A stretch of DNA of 64,000 nucleotides, taken from positions 4,308,001 to 4,372,000 of the forward strand of contig OU696582.1 of the NCBI GenBank assembly GCA_916048095.2. The letters are read 5' to 3'. Positions 33,376 to 44,061 of this stretch are shown piece after piece. The translations under genes and the position numbers were made by a program. Source of the stretch: Sacculina carcini (lineage: Eukaryota; Arthropoda; Thecostraca; Sacculinidae). Each line of letters begins with the position of its first letter. Within the stretch, counting starts at the first letter, position 1. Under the pieces are notes generated by a model. The model did not search any database, was not told the origin of the DNA, and saw nothing but the letters and a program-made list of their open reading frames with translations.

Positions 33376-33924
33376 AAATAAATACTCGTGTCTGAAGAAG
33401 TTCAACTTCATCTTATATCATTTATCCACCAGACACGTGATTACTCCATACATTTTGGATCTAAATATATATATATATATATATAATAGAATTTAAGGAT
33501 ATACTCTGTTGTCTACAAACTTGCAGTTGCGATCAACTCCTCTGCAGCCGTTCATCAATTTACTGGGTTCCACTTCCCGTATATATGCGGCCTCAACGTA
33601 TTTTCTCTGGATGTGATCTCTTAGACCAGGGGTCGGGTAACTTTTTTGGGTGTTACCCCAATGGAGTTTGTAGTAATATCAATTTACCCCCACGCTTGGA
33701 AGTACTCTGGTGGACAAACCAGTTTACTTATATAATTCATGAATAGTAATAAATAAACAAAAAATGTATATTGGAAAAAGTTTAATGGTGAATTTCATCT
33801 ATCATAGGGAAATTAAAGTCTGTTTTTGGCATGGAAACAAAACACAAGACAAATGTAGGAATCACATTTATAAACAGAAATAAAACACTCTTAGCGTTAC
33901 ATGGCACACAAGCAAAACCATGTA

Positions 33925-34330
33925 CAGTCGGCCCTCCAAATAGCGGAATTGAAGGGACCGAGAAAAAGTTCCGCTATTTAGAGGTTTCCGCTATTTGGAG
34001 GTGTGCGATGTAACAATGCTATTCAACCTTTCTTACTATGAATCGTCCATTTTTCACATAAACTTCCTTTATTGATTGTCAGTTTGAATTTTTCTATAAT
34101 AATTAACCATTTTTATTAATTCACAACGCACATTACCCCCGTTTCCGCTATTTGGAGGTGTACTATATGAGTGGGTACCAATAAAGCAGTCCGTTATTTG
34201 GAGTTTTCCGCTATTCGGAGGTAGAAATTTCGCTATTTGGAGGTGCAATTAACACGTATTTGATAGGCTTTTAATCGGGACCGAAGAAATATTCCGCTAT
34301 TTAGAGGTCCGTTATTTGGAGGGTCGACTG
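33925..34330. mobile_element. pogo-like MITE nested in the hAT, with TA target duplication
   Basis: Starts CAGTCGGCCCTCCAAATAGC and ends, reversed, CAGTCGACCCTCCAAATAAC; TA on both sides (33923-33924, 34331-34332). Words of the form CCGCTATTTGGAGG recur at least seven times inside, on both edges. 406 bp, no coding capacity. Confidence 0.8.
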
Positions 34331-34926
34331 TATTTTAAATTCATACAATAACAAAATATTTTTTTTTATTGAATCCACTAATATGGCATATAGTACCATG
34401 CACGCACACACTACACACAACGCACCACACGTTATATACAGGTAAACACATAAAAATGTACAATACGCACAGCGGAAAAACAAAAATACGCGCAGCGGAA
34501 AACACGAATGCAGGTGTATAAATAAATGATACGGTACCCGCAACAGTCAAGCACGACTAATAGGCAGGTAACAATGAAGATGACATGCGTACACGACTGA
34601 TAAACGGAAAACTGTACATGACACGACAAAAACACGAGAGAAAATAACACGCACATATACACACGCACATGCAAGCACAAATACGTCCGGTCGTGTACAT
34701 TGTGACATTGAAAACAATCGCAAGTCGTGTAAAGCTATACAATATGTGAAATTCGCTGCATTAAATTTAAACAATTAGAAAACATTATACAGTGAAATTA
34801 ATAGAAATAGCATGTGTGTCAGTAAAATATGTGTGTACGCCACAGCACAAAAGAATTAAGAGAATATTGAAAACATTAATATTTTGACACCAGATTGAGG
34901 TTTTAAATATACTCATATAAGCTACC

Positions 34927-36728
34927 TCAGGCTTTGGAAAAATGATACTGTTTCATCTTGGATACAACAAAGTCGATATCAGGGGTTTTTGATGTTATTG
35001 CTACTAGGATGCTGTCTTCAGGATTCAACCGGTTTCTGTATTTGTTTTTTAAATTGACCAGGGTAGAAAAACCTTGTTCGCAAAGGTAGGTTGTTGCGAA
35101 AGGTAGTAGCATTTTAGTTGCTTCCATATGCGCAATTTTATAAGCCTTTGCAGTTTTTGACATCCAAAAACTTGAGAGATCATCCTTGTTCTCAAATTCC
35201 ATTTTTGTTTCATTGCTGGAACGAAGTTCAATAATCTCTTCTGCCAATCCTTCAGGCTGTTCAGGCAAATCAGACAGCTCACTTTTGAAGGGATTTACAA
35301 CCCAGCTGACAGCATGTGAATCAAGTTCTGGAAAATAATCACAGAACCTATTTCTAAGTTTTGTCAGGTGCCTTGTGACTGTCTCCTTTATGTCACTAAA
35401 ACTGCAGTCTTGACAGTCTTCCAAAAACTCTCCCAGTCTTGGAAAGGCAGCAGTCTTATTGACATTTACTTTTTGGTTCCAATACTGAAGCTTTGATACA
35501 AATGCTGAAATTTTTTCCTTTGCTAACAAGAGATTTACTTTCTTTCCTTGCAGTTCCTTGTTCAATTCATTTACATGCCCAAAAATGTCAGCTAAATATG
35601 CAAAAAGAGCTAGCCAGGTTTTTTTTCTGAACTTTTCTGCAAGTGTGTGTTTTTGATCAGTCAAAAACATTTCGAGTTCTGTTTTAAGAGCCCACACTCT
35701 ATTCAGCACATTTCCACGTGAAAGCCACCTCACTTCCGTATGGTAAAGAAGGGTTGAATATTCAGCGTCTCCATCCTCACATAAATCACGAAACATCCTC
35801 GTGTTTAGTGCATGCCCTTTTACAACATTGACTATCTTAACCACATCATTTAGCACAGCTGCCACTTCTGGTTCCAAATTCTTCACAACCAATGCTTGGC
35901 GATGTATCATGCAATGGATGGCTAGAATATCTGGATTCTGTTGTTTGGCCAAAGCCACAAAACCATTGACGTGACCAAGCATGGCCGGAGCTCCATCAAC
36001 TGATACTGCAATACAATCTTCCCACTTCAAACCAACACTTGGTTTTTTGAAACATGCATCAACCATATTTAACACATCAATACCACGAGTTCTCAACTCA
36101 AGAGGAGAACACAACAACATTTCTTCTTCGAATTCATCAAAGCCCCTGTATCGAATATATACCATCAATTGGGAGTTGCTACTTACATCTGTAGTCTCAT
36201 CAAGTTGAATGGCAAACTCTTTACTTTTTTTACTGAAGAAATCACTTGTTCTCTCACATTTTCTGCCAAGATGGAAATTCTTTCTTTAATAACTCTAGCA
36301 GACAAAGGTACTGTATTCATTTGATTAGCGACTTTCTGCCCACACATTATTTCTGCCATTTTTACAGCCGCAGGCTTGATTAAGTCTTCACCAATAGTAT
36401 GTGGTTTCTTGTTTCGAGCAACCAACCATGCCACTTCAAAACTAGCCATTGCAGCTGAACGTTGGTCAAACGTTGCACTCTTGTTACTTTCCAGTCTCTG
36501 TCTTTTGACTATTTTTGCCAGATTCTCAAAGTATTCCCGTGGTTTGGAAGACAGATGTGAATGAACCTGGTCCAAGTGTTTCTTCAGTTGATTCTTTTTG
36601 AAAGACTCGGTAGTCAGTACTTTCATACAAACGACACATTGAGGCTTCATTTGTCCTTTGTCCTCTATTTCTGTGAAGCCATAATTAAGGAACTCTGCCT
36701 GATATGTCCTTTTCCTTGCTGATGCCAT
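34927..36728 (-). pseudogene. hAT transposase (BED finger, RNase H-like core, hATC), one frameshift
   Basis: From ATG 36728-36726: a BED-type finger (CVVC, then HLDQVH about 20 residues later), then LIKPAAVKMAEIMCG and VIKERI, LDETTDVS (first catalytic D), IAVSVDGAPAMLG (second D), HCMIHRQAL, HTEVRWLSRGNVLNRV (the hAT W-LSRG block), and a C-terminal dimerisation segment TYLCEQGFSTLVNLKNKYRNRL. Close in layout to ZBED5/ZBED8/SCAND3-like transposases. The only lesion seen is a one-base loss in a T7 run (plus strand 36225-36231), which moves the frame just before the first D. Just upstream of the ATG, TTTTTTCAATTTTCAG looks like a splice acceptor, so a non-coding first exon near the right end is likely. 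The stop is at 34927. Confidence 0.87.
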
Positions 36729-38089
36729 CTGAAAATTGAAAAAAATCAATAACTTATTTATGTATGAATCTATCACATCATCACATAACAGCAACTATTC
36801 TATAAACACAGATAATCAGGAATTAACCAAAATATTAACGCCACATAAAATGATAAACCACACAATCTAAGCTGCCACCACCTTTCACTCCTTTTCTTCT
36901 TCCCCTTATCCAGGCCTTCCTTACCTATGAGCGTGGTCGTTCCTCCAGTAACACGTCAGGAAAAGTCAACACACGCCAGGACAACAACGCAAAAGCGGTC
37001 TCACTGAGGGTTAACAACAGTTTCAATACTGATCGACAGTAATGAACACGTTGACCGAGCTCCAATGCACTCCAAGACGCAACACGAGGCTAACTGCCAG
37101 AAATTGTACAAACGATCATATCGCCAATCAAGCACACAAACATACACACATTCATACAACGATCATGTTGCACGTGCTTCACTGCCCGCAGCCATGTACG
37201 TTCACTCGCACACACCAACATACAGACACACTCACACGATGCTAACGCCACGCAGGGCTTGCGTACACTCATGAATCGCGCACGTGCAAACGTCATAGGC
37301 GTGCTCACACTACATACACACTGGCGGATGAAGCAGTTTCAATACTGGTATTTCTCTGTTTCCATAGTTTTAAAGATCGTGGGATCCACGATGTATTCTT
37401 TTCTCTAACTTTCATATCAGTTTCCCTCATTTAGCACATCCACATCCGTAGCACGTTCATTACCCCCAAAAATGTGTAATTTACCCCTGTTCCCCGACCA
37501 CTGTCTTAGACCTTCATGTATTATTGACCATTTGATCCTTGCGGGGTTCGTCTGATGCTCCTCTCTGAAATGTTGTACGACTGCACTGTTAAGTTTAGGA
37601 TTAGTGTGCTCTATGATTCTAGTTTTGATAGGTCGGGCCGTTTCCCCAATGTATATTTTATGACACATGCCACATTCGATTTTGTAGATCAAGTGCTTTT
37701 TCCAGCACTGTTGCTTTTTGTTAGCCATATGGCATGTGTTACATTTCTCTGGGCAACCCAGTTTTTCTTTTGGAGGTCCAAAGATACTTTTTAGAGGTCG
37801 ACCAGCATCGAATCATACCCGAACCTTATCAGACAATCCTGTGCGTCTTAGAAGAGCCTTACATTGACGTTTGTGCGCTTCCCCGAGAAATGGCATTTTC
37901 AAATAGTAGAGATTCTTGTCTAAATTTCTCTTTTGTTTTCGTTCTGACTCGATGGCTCGTTTTTCAATTTGTTTTATAGCATGATGGGGGTAGTTATTTT
38001 GTTTCAAACGCTGTTTTACTTTGCCAAGCGATATGCTCATATCCTGTGGTGTTATCGACCTCCTACAAGCCCTCACAATAAGGAGGATT

Positions 38090-38156
38090 TAATATAAATT
38101 AAATCCTCATTATTAGGATTTAATATAAGGAGGATTTAATAATAAATTTTGAAATA

Positions 38157-38160
<4 letters not shown>
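38090..38160. repeat. Short palindromic tandem repeat (copy A, about 1.5 units)
   Basis: GAGGATTTAAT-ATAA-ATTAAATCCTC is a perfect 11 bp inverted repeat. The surrounding period of about 60 bases is present about 1.5 times here and about 2.5 times in copy B (42715-42830). Confidence 0.7.

Positions 38161-38200
<40 letters not shown>
38160..38200. repeat. (TA)n microsatellite
   Basis: AT run in the 3' region of PLE-B (copy A), next to PLE-C. Confidence 0.95.
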
Positions 38201-38204
<4 letters not shown>

Positions 38205-38291
38205 TATTTTTATTATTTTTTTGTGTTGCTTTTTGTGTTTTTGTGTTTTTCCATGTTTTTCCCTTATATATACACATACATACATATACAT

Positions 38292-39385
38292 CTATATACA
38301 CACATATATTAATACGTCTTCTAATAATAATAATTGTGAAGGTAAGGTTCCTAAATTAACATGTTCATCCCTACTATTTATATTTACATTATTTATGATG
38401 TAGGCGGCTTCTACTGATTTTCTTTCAGATTTTATCCCACATTCAGCTACAGCCTCCACCTTTTCCCAGTTGGGTAAACTGCCACATTCCTCAATGTGTA
38501 CTACTAATGAATTAGACATTCTGTGATGTCTCACATCCACACGATGTTGTTTTATTCTCGTTGCAATGCCCTTTTCTGTCTCACCGTAATAAGCCTTATC
38601 GCATCCACTACATGGTATTTTATATACTACGCTATCTTTATTGGTTAGTTCGTTTCCTGTTTGAGTGTTCCTAGATGTTTTGACTGTCTTTTTCATAAGT
38701 TGATCGGATATTTTTAATCCTGTTGTTGGTACCAGAATGTAGTTTGTTCTCTTCAACTTAGTGTTCAGTTGTCTGCACTCCTTTGATTCTGGAACGATTA
38801 TCATGTCCTTATTTGTATTGGTGCACACTTTTTTCTTTGATGTATTTTTTGCGCTTTCCTTTTGCATTTTATTATGAATGCTGATGTGTATTTCAAATCC
38901 TGGAATATTTGCATGATCTTTTTCATTTCATTACTGAGCTTTTCAGAACTACATATTCTCAGAGCCCTTAAGAACTCTCCTATAATCATTCCTTATTTCA
39001 TTGACTCTGAATGACACGACAAGGCATGAATTTTGTCATTTTTGGCAGTCGGTTTCCTGTATACATCAAGTACCATTTGACCATTTGCGTTGGATATTAG
39101 CACATCGAGAAATGGAGTTTTTTCCTCTTTTTCATACTCTTTTTCATACATTGTGAATTGTACATTTTCGCACACCCTGTTGAGCTCGTTCAAATTTATA
39201 TTTAAATCAATTGATATTGGCGCAATTACGAGCACGTCATCTACGTATCTAAGCCATACCGCATCTTTTCCTATGATGTTACGATACTGAGACATTTCGA
39301 GATTTTCCATGTACAGATTGGCTAGAATAGGACTCAGCGGTGAGCCCACGAAAAATACAGACCTAGGCTTTTGTCTGAACGCCGC
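38292..39385 (-). pseudogene. PLE-B coding region, copy A: RT palm end plus GIY-YIG
   Basis: Minus strand from about 39385: GSPLSPILANLYME, then VWLRYVDDVLVIAP (catalytic YVDD), KTPFLDVLISNANGQ, VYRKPTAKND, IHALSCHSES, linker, then the frameshift KKCAPIQIRT / NTNKD near 38830, the GIY-YIG core VVYKIPCSGCDKAYYGETEK, and the end LGTLPSQLLL (38.33 kb). A further stop lies near 38993 (SESMK then TAA), where copy B keeps reading. The 5' half of the RT is missing; the left edge abuts an inverted PLE fragment. Confidence 0.82.
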
Positions 39386-39389
39386 TAGT

Positions 39390-39569
39390 GAGTGCCCGCA
39401 AGCGTATAAGATGAGCGTCATAAGGTCGTTCGTGAACAGAGCGATTACGCATTGCTCAACATGGTCTGCAACGAGCACAGAGCTGAAAAGAGTCCGGCAA
39501 CTACTGGTCAACAACGGCTACGAACAAACGACCATTGATCTTGTAATACGCGACAAATTGTCGAAATAA
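39390..39569 (+). pseudogene. PLE fragment in inverse orientation (copy A)
   Basis: SFVNRAITHCSTWSATSTELKRVRQLLVNNGYEQTTID resembles the segment after the RT of Penelope-like proteins (repeated helix, then LKQ-L--NGY). It lies head to head with PLE-B on the other strand and ends at a TAA at 39567-39569 before a (TG)n tract. The family is not the same as PLE-B. Confidence 0.55.
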
Positions 39570-39623
39570 CTGGGGCGGCATGTATTGTGGTGGTTCTGTA
39601 GAACGCAATGTGAGCCGTATGTT

Positions 39624-39627
<4 letters not shown>

Positions 39628-39678
<51 letters not shown>
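39628..39678. repeat. (TG)n microsatellite
   Basis: About 50 bases of GT; counterpart in copy B at 44300-44350. Confidence 0.95.
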
Positions 39679-39680
<2 letters not shown>

Positions 39681-39959
39681 CCTGCTAGAGTGTGTATGTG
39701 TGAACTGTGTGTGAATGAGCGTGTCTCAATGGTTCAGTACGTCATGTTCGTGTCTGTATATGCGCGTCTCTGTGTGTGTGTATGCGTGTGTGTGCCTCAG
39801 GTTGTCGAGGATGTGTTGACGGTGTATATCTGAATGAGTATGTGTGTTGGTGTGTATCGGTATATAAGTTCGTGTTATCCTATCGTTTGAGGCTGATTCT
39901 ACCGATAGCTGAAGCGCTGTCAATATAAAGACCAGTTGATTTCTGTACGTGGACCGTTC

Positions 39960-40482
39960 ACCCCATATTTGTAGTCTTTATGTAAATATTTGCAGTGTTT
40001 GTACATTTATAATTGCAAATAATTGATCTGCTGAATGAAATGATGAAAGTGATTGTAATCAACGTAGTTCATTTCTGGTAGGAAAAAGGTAATATGTGAA
40101 AAATAAAATAATTATGGAACCTGTTGTTTTTTTTAAAACAGCTTCGGTTTTAGCAGAAAAAAACGGTTTTCAAACCATGCTTTCATACACAATTATTAAA
40201 TCAATAATTTAATGCAAAACTGGACTGTACATAGAAGTGCCGCACAATACCGTGTAAACAATGATATTAGGGCTTTCGGACACATTATAACCATTTCATT
40301 GTACATATTTAATGATAATTCAATTCGATAGGGTCAATAATAGCATGAATAACTCATGTGTTGATAAAAATAATTCATTTAACATCCCAAATATATCATT
40401 TTCATAATTTGAACTATGTACATGACTCTTAAATAAACAAAAAACGTGTTTTTTGGTCTCGGTTTTTTAGGTCGCATCTCTA
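39960..40482. mobile_element. Right part of the hAT-type non-autonomous element (copy A)
   Basis: Aligns with 28110-28644 (tttgtagtcttt...gggtcaataatagcatga...ggtcgcat). Ends GGTCGCATCTCTA at 40482, followed by GTCTCATG, the likely 8 bp target duplication; the left end is missing. Confidence 0.7.
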
Positions 40483-40490
40483 GTCTCATG

Positions 40491-41135
40491 TTAAGGACAG
40501 GGACACACTGGCTAAAGCTAGGCTTACTCTTTTGCACCGGCAGTTGGCAAATAGACGTTGGGCTTGAAATACATCTGAAACACCGTCGCGTTTCCTGTGC
40601 CGCACATTTCACTGAAGTTCTTCGGCACTCTCTCAAGGAGTGCTCCTTTCGCGTATACCCATAATTGTGATTTAATAAATGAAAAACTTCGGTGACTTCT
40701 ATCGGAATATTGGTAGTCTTCGTACAACTGTTACCACAGCAGTTAAGACACGTCGATGGCCATGGCTACCAACAGTAGAATAGAACTTTTAGGCCATAGA
40801 CTGGTTCCAGTGTCAGTTTTTGTCTAGTTCAACTAATTTTCAGTGTGGAAAACTACTTTGTACTTTATTTAATATTTCAGCTCAATTAAGTACTTATCGT
40901 TTGTCGCATTTGTTATCGCATGTCATTTTTATCGCAATCGTTTTATCGTTTATCGCTTATTGCAGGTTTGAAATTTTGAAATTTGTTTTAGTTGAGTGTT
41001 GATCATTGAGTTATGAAATTTTTTACGTTTTATCTTTATTGCAAGTTAGAAAAGGTTATCGCAGAAATTACTGAGAAAATTTTTTTTCCCCAATTCTTCA
41101 GTGATTCTATTATTTTGTTTTGGAGAAATATCAAA
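40491..41135. other. Unique spacer downstream of tRNA-Cys; no gene recognised
   Basis: A minus-strand open frame at 40524-40727 (WVYAKGALLERVPKN, FQMYFKPNVYLP) has non-random composition but I recognise no family. 40905-41060 contains several TTTATCG and TTATCGCA words. Confidence 0.35.
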
Positions 41136-41207
41136 AGGGGGCACCCGGATTTGAACCGGGGACCTCTCGATCTGCAGTCGAATGCTCTACCACTGAGCTA
41201 TACCCCC
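41136..41207 (-). tRNA. tRNA-Cys (anticodon GCA)
   Basis: Minus strand: acceptor GGGGGTA pairs with TGCCCCC; D arm TAGCTCAGTGGTAGAGCA (A box); anticodon loop CTGCAGA with GCA at 41175-41173; T arm CCCCGGTTCAAATCCGGGG-type with B box GGTTCAAATCC; discriminator T. 72 nt, no intron. TTTT follows at once as Pol III terminator. All arms pair well, so it is likely functional; it inserts Cys at UGC/UGU codons. Confidence 0.95.
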
Positions 41208-41465
41208 ACGATTGTCAATTTCCACAAGACTGGATATCAAATACAAGCCAAACAATATTGGTTGAACAATGTCTGATCAGCAAATTTTTTCATATTTCTC
41301 GCTCTAAGTCCTCTTTTCCTTCAACAGAACGAATAAATCTAATAGATGTAAATATTACATAAAGCTGGATGTCAAAAAGTCGCTAGGAATCGTATTTTGT
41401 GTGGGAATGTTTGCGTAACGTTGGGGATAAAGGTAAACCTTTACCCTCCCAGTGCCACCTTATGG
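41208..41465. other. tRNA 5' flank; nothing else recognised
   Basis: About 260 bases without recognisable motifs. Confidence 0.4.
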
Positions 41466-41754
41466 GAACAGCAACAACAACAACAATGTATTTGTATAGC
41501 GCTCACATAGAAACGAGCGCGAAAAAGACAACAATGAGAAACAACAGTACAGTATTACAAGATGTGAGAAAATAAGTATAAAATTCACAGAAAGGATGAA
41601 AATGGAGATAAATAAAATTGTAACAGAGTTGTTGATGGTGTAGAGAACGGCACCAAATATAACAGCGTTGTTTATCAGTTGCAGGTGTTGATATATGTTG
41701 TTGCGTGATAGCTCTAGTGAAGCAGGCCTCTTGATGTTTTGTGCCGCGATAACG

Positions 41755-41757
<3 letters not shown>
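41466..41757 (-). mobile_element. L2-type LINE 3' tail
   Basis: On the minus strand it ends TTTTTCGCGCTCGTTTC, then GTGAGCGCTATACAAATACAT, then TTG repeats. This is the same terminal structure as at 17162-16692 and 24300-24382. Only 3' UTR is present. The right edge abuts the (TA)n before duplication copy B. Confidence 0.65.

Positions 41758-41790
<33 letters not shown>
41758..41790. repeat. (TA)n microsatellite
   Basis: AT run at the left edge of duplication copy B. Confidence 0.95.
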
Positions 41791-41794
<4 letters not shown>

Positions 41795-41842
41795 CAAGCA
41801 GTGATAACACATCATTTGGTTTCTTACAATGGTTGACGATGT

Positions 41843-41888
41843 GTTATCACTGCTTGATAAAGCCGTAAGGCGAAACGTTGTGGTAAAA
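41843..41888 (+). ncRNA. Degenerate hammerhead-like motif (PLE-C, copy B)
   Basis: TTGATAA (41854-41860), A, GCC-GTAA-GGC, GAAA (41872-41875). Same as copy A; two core substitutions. Confidence 0.3.
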
Positions 41889-41974
41889 AAATAAATACTT
41901 GTGTCTGAAGAAGTTCAACTTCATCTTATATCATTTATCCACCAGACACGTGATTACTCCATACATTTTGGATC

Positions 41975-42009
<35 letters not shown>

Positions 42010-42013
42010 GAAT

Positions 42014-42711
42014 TTAAGGATATACTCTGTTGTCTAAAAACTTGCAGTTGAGATCAACTCCTCTGCAGCCGTTCATCAATTTACTGGGTTCCACTTCCCG
42101 TATATATGCGGCCTCAACGTATTTTCTCTGGATGTGATCTCTTAGACCTTCATGTATTATTGACCATTTGATCCTTGCGGGGTTCGTCTGATGCTCCTCT
42201 CTGAAATGTTGTACGACTGCACTGTTAAGTTTAGGATTAGTGTGCTCTATGATTCTAGTTTTGATAGGTCGGGCCGTTTCCCCAATGTATATTTTATGAC
42301 ACATGCCACATTCGATTTTGTAGATCAAGTGCTTTTTCCAGCACTGTTGCTTTTTGTTAGCCATATGGCATGTGTTACATTTCTCTGGGCAACCCAGTTT
42401 TTCTTTTGGAGGTCCAAAGATACTTTTTAGAGGTCGACAGCATCGAACCATACCCGAACCTTATCAGACAATCCTGTGCGTCTTAGAAGAGCCTTACATT
42501 GACGTTTGTGCGCTTCCCCGAGAAATGGCATTTTCAAATAGTAGAGATTCTTGTCTAAATTTCTCTTTTGTTTTCGTTCTGACTCGATGAATCGTTTTTC
42601 AATTTGTTTTATAGCATGATGGGGGTAGTTATTTTGTTTCAAACGCTGTTTTACTTTGCCAAGCGATATGCTCATATCCTGTGGTGTTATCGACCTCCTA
42701 CAAGCCCTCAC
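42014..42711 (-). pseudogene. PLE-C coding region, copy B: linker and GIY-YIG
   Basis: Minus strand from 42711: MRACRRSITPQDMS, LGEAHKRQCKALLRRTGLSDKVRVWFDA, then a one-base loss near 42436 that ends the frame. The next frame carries RPLKSIFGPPKEKL, CPEKCNTCH, LIYKIECGMCHKIYIGETARP, KYVEAAYIREVEPSKLMNGC and the stop at 42014. Copy A has the missing base but carries a TGA instead of the Trp codon, so the two copies died by different hits. Confidence 0.83.
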
Positions 42712-42838
42712 AATAAGGAGGATTTAATATAAATTAAATCCTCATTATTAGGATTTAATATAAGGAGGATTTAATATAAATTAAATCCTCATTATTAGGA
42801 TTTAATATAAGGAGGATTTAATAATAAATTTTGAAATA

Positions 42839-42842
<4 letters not shown>

Positions 42843-42872
<30 letters not shown>
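42843..42872. repeat. (TA)n microsatellite
   Basis: AT run between PLE-C and PLE-B, copy B; shorter than in copy A. Confidence 0.95.
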
Positions 42873-42878
<6 letters not shown>

Positions 42879-42963
42879 TATTTTTTTTTTTTGTGTGTTG
42901 CTTTTTGTGTTTTTGTGTTTTTCCATGTTTTTCCCTTATATATACACATACATACATATACAT

Positions 42964-44057
42964 CTATATACACACATATATTACTACGTCTTCTAATAAT
43001 AATAATTGTGAAGGTAAGGTTCCTAAATTAACATGTTCATCCCTACTATTTATATTAACATTATTTATGATGTAGGCGGCTTCTACTGATTTTCTTTCAG
43101 ATTTTATCCCACATTCAGCTACAGCCTCCACCTTTTCCCAGTTGGGTAAACTGCCACATTCCTCAATGTGTACTACTAATGAATTAGACATTCTGTGATG
43201 TCTCACATCCACACGATGTTGTTTTATTCTCGTTGCAATGCCCTTTTCTGTCTCACCGTAATAAGCCTTATCGCATCCACTACATGGTATTTTATATACT
43301 ACGCTATCTTTATTGGTTAGTTCGTTTCCTGTTTGAGTGTTCCTAGATGTTTTGACTGTCTTTTTCATAAGTTGATCGGATATTTTTAATCCTGTTGTTG
43401 GTACCAGAATGTAGTTTGTTCTCTTCAACTTAGTGTTCAGTTGTCTGCACTCTTTTGATTCTGGAACGATTATCATGTCCTTATTTGTATTGGTGCACAC
43501 TTTTTTCTTTGATGTATTTTTTGCGCTTTCCTTTTGCATTTTATTATGAATGCTGATGTGTATTTCAAATCCTGCAATATTTGCATGATCTTTTTCATTT
43601 CATTACTGAGCTTTTCAGAACTACATATTCTCAGAGCCCTTAAGAACTCTCCTATAATCATTCCTGATTTCATTGACTCTGAATGACACGACAAGGCATG
43701 AATTTTGTCATTTTTGGCAGTCGGTTTCCTGTATACATCAAGTACCATTTGACCATTTGCGTTGGATATTAGCACATCGAGAAATGGAGTTTTTTCCTCT
43801 TTTTCATACTCTTTTTCATACATTGTGAATTGTGCATTTTCGCACACCCTGTTGAGCTCGTTCAAATTTATATTTAAATCAATTGATATTGGCGCAATTA
43901 CGAGCACGTCATCTACGTATCTAAGCCATACCGCATCTTTTCCTATGATGTTACGATACTGAGACATTTCGAGATTTTCCATGTACAGATTGGCTAGAAT
44001 AGGACTCAGCGGTGAGCCCACGAAAAATACAGACCTAGGCTTTTGTCTGAACGCCGC
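42964..44057 (-). pseudogene. PLE-B coding region, copy B: RT palm end plus GIY-YIG
   Basis: Same content as copy A (GSPLSPILANLYME, VWLRYVDDVLVIAP, GIY-YIG core, LGTLPSQLLL). It reads through the site near 43665 where copy A stops (SESMKSGMIIGEF). It carries the same KKCAPIQIRT / NTNKD frameshift near 43505. Confidence 0.82.
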
Positions 44058-44061
44058 TAGT

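Larger units (their letters stand above)
33619..37511 (-). mobile_element. hAT transposon (ZBED/SCAND3-like) with TCTTAGAC target duplication
   Basis: TCTTAGAC occurs at 33619-33626 and 37504-37511, and occurs only once at the matching place in the uninterrupted copy B (42.14 kb), which serves as the empty site. The element (33627-37503, 3877 bp) begins CAGGGGTCGGGTAAC and, reversed from the right, CAGTGGTCGGGGAAC: imperfect inverted ends of hAT type. It encodes one transposase on the minus strand and carries a pogo-like MITE at 33925-34330. Confidence 0.9.
33485..38076 (-). pseudogene. PLE-C coding region, copy A: linker and GIY-YIG, split by an hAT
   Basis: Minus strand, right part (38076-37512): MRACRRSITPQDMS, linker LGEAHKRQCKALLRRTGLSDKVRV, then an in-frame TGA where copy B has Trp (37.82 kb), then CNTCHMANKKQQCWKK and the nuclease core LIYKIECGMCHKIYIGETARP. 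Left part (33626-33485): KYVEAAYIREVEPSKLMNGC with the conserved E, to the stop. The hAT at 33627-37503 splits it. No RT remains (5'-truncated). Structurally the same as PLE-A but a distinct family. Confidence 0.8.
33281..40490. repeat. Segmental duplication copy A (PLE composite, split by an hAT)
   Basis: Directly repeated at 41790-45163 with very few differences. Without the 3.9 kb hAT (33627-37511 including one target copy) it is about 3.3 kb. Contents in order: PLE-C terminal region, PLE-C coding (-), PLE-B coding (-), an inverted PLE fragment (+), (TG)n, and the right part of an hAT-type element ending GGTCGCATCTCTA then GTCTCATG. Confidence 0.85.

Noticed and set aside
40524..40727. Conserved host exon
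   Set aside because: The 67-codon frame looks non-random, but I could not tie it to any family and saw no clear splice sites; not listed as a gene.
41136..41207. tRNA-derived SINE head instead of a true tRNA-Cys
   Set aside because: All arms pair, the anticodon loop is regular, and TTTT follows the discriminator at once, which would end Pol III transcription of a SINE.
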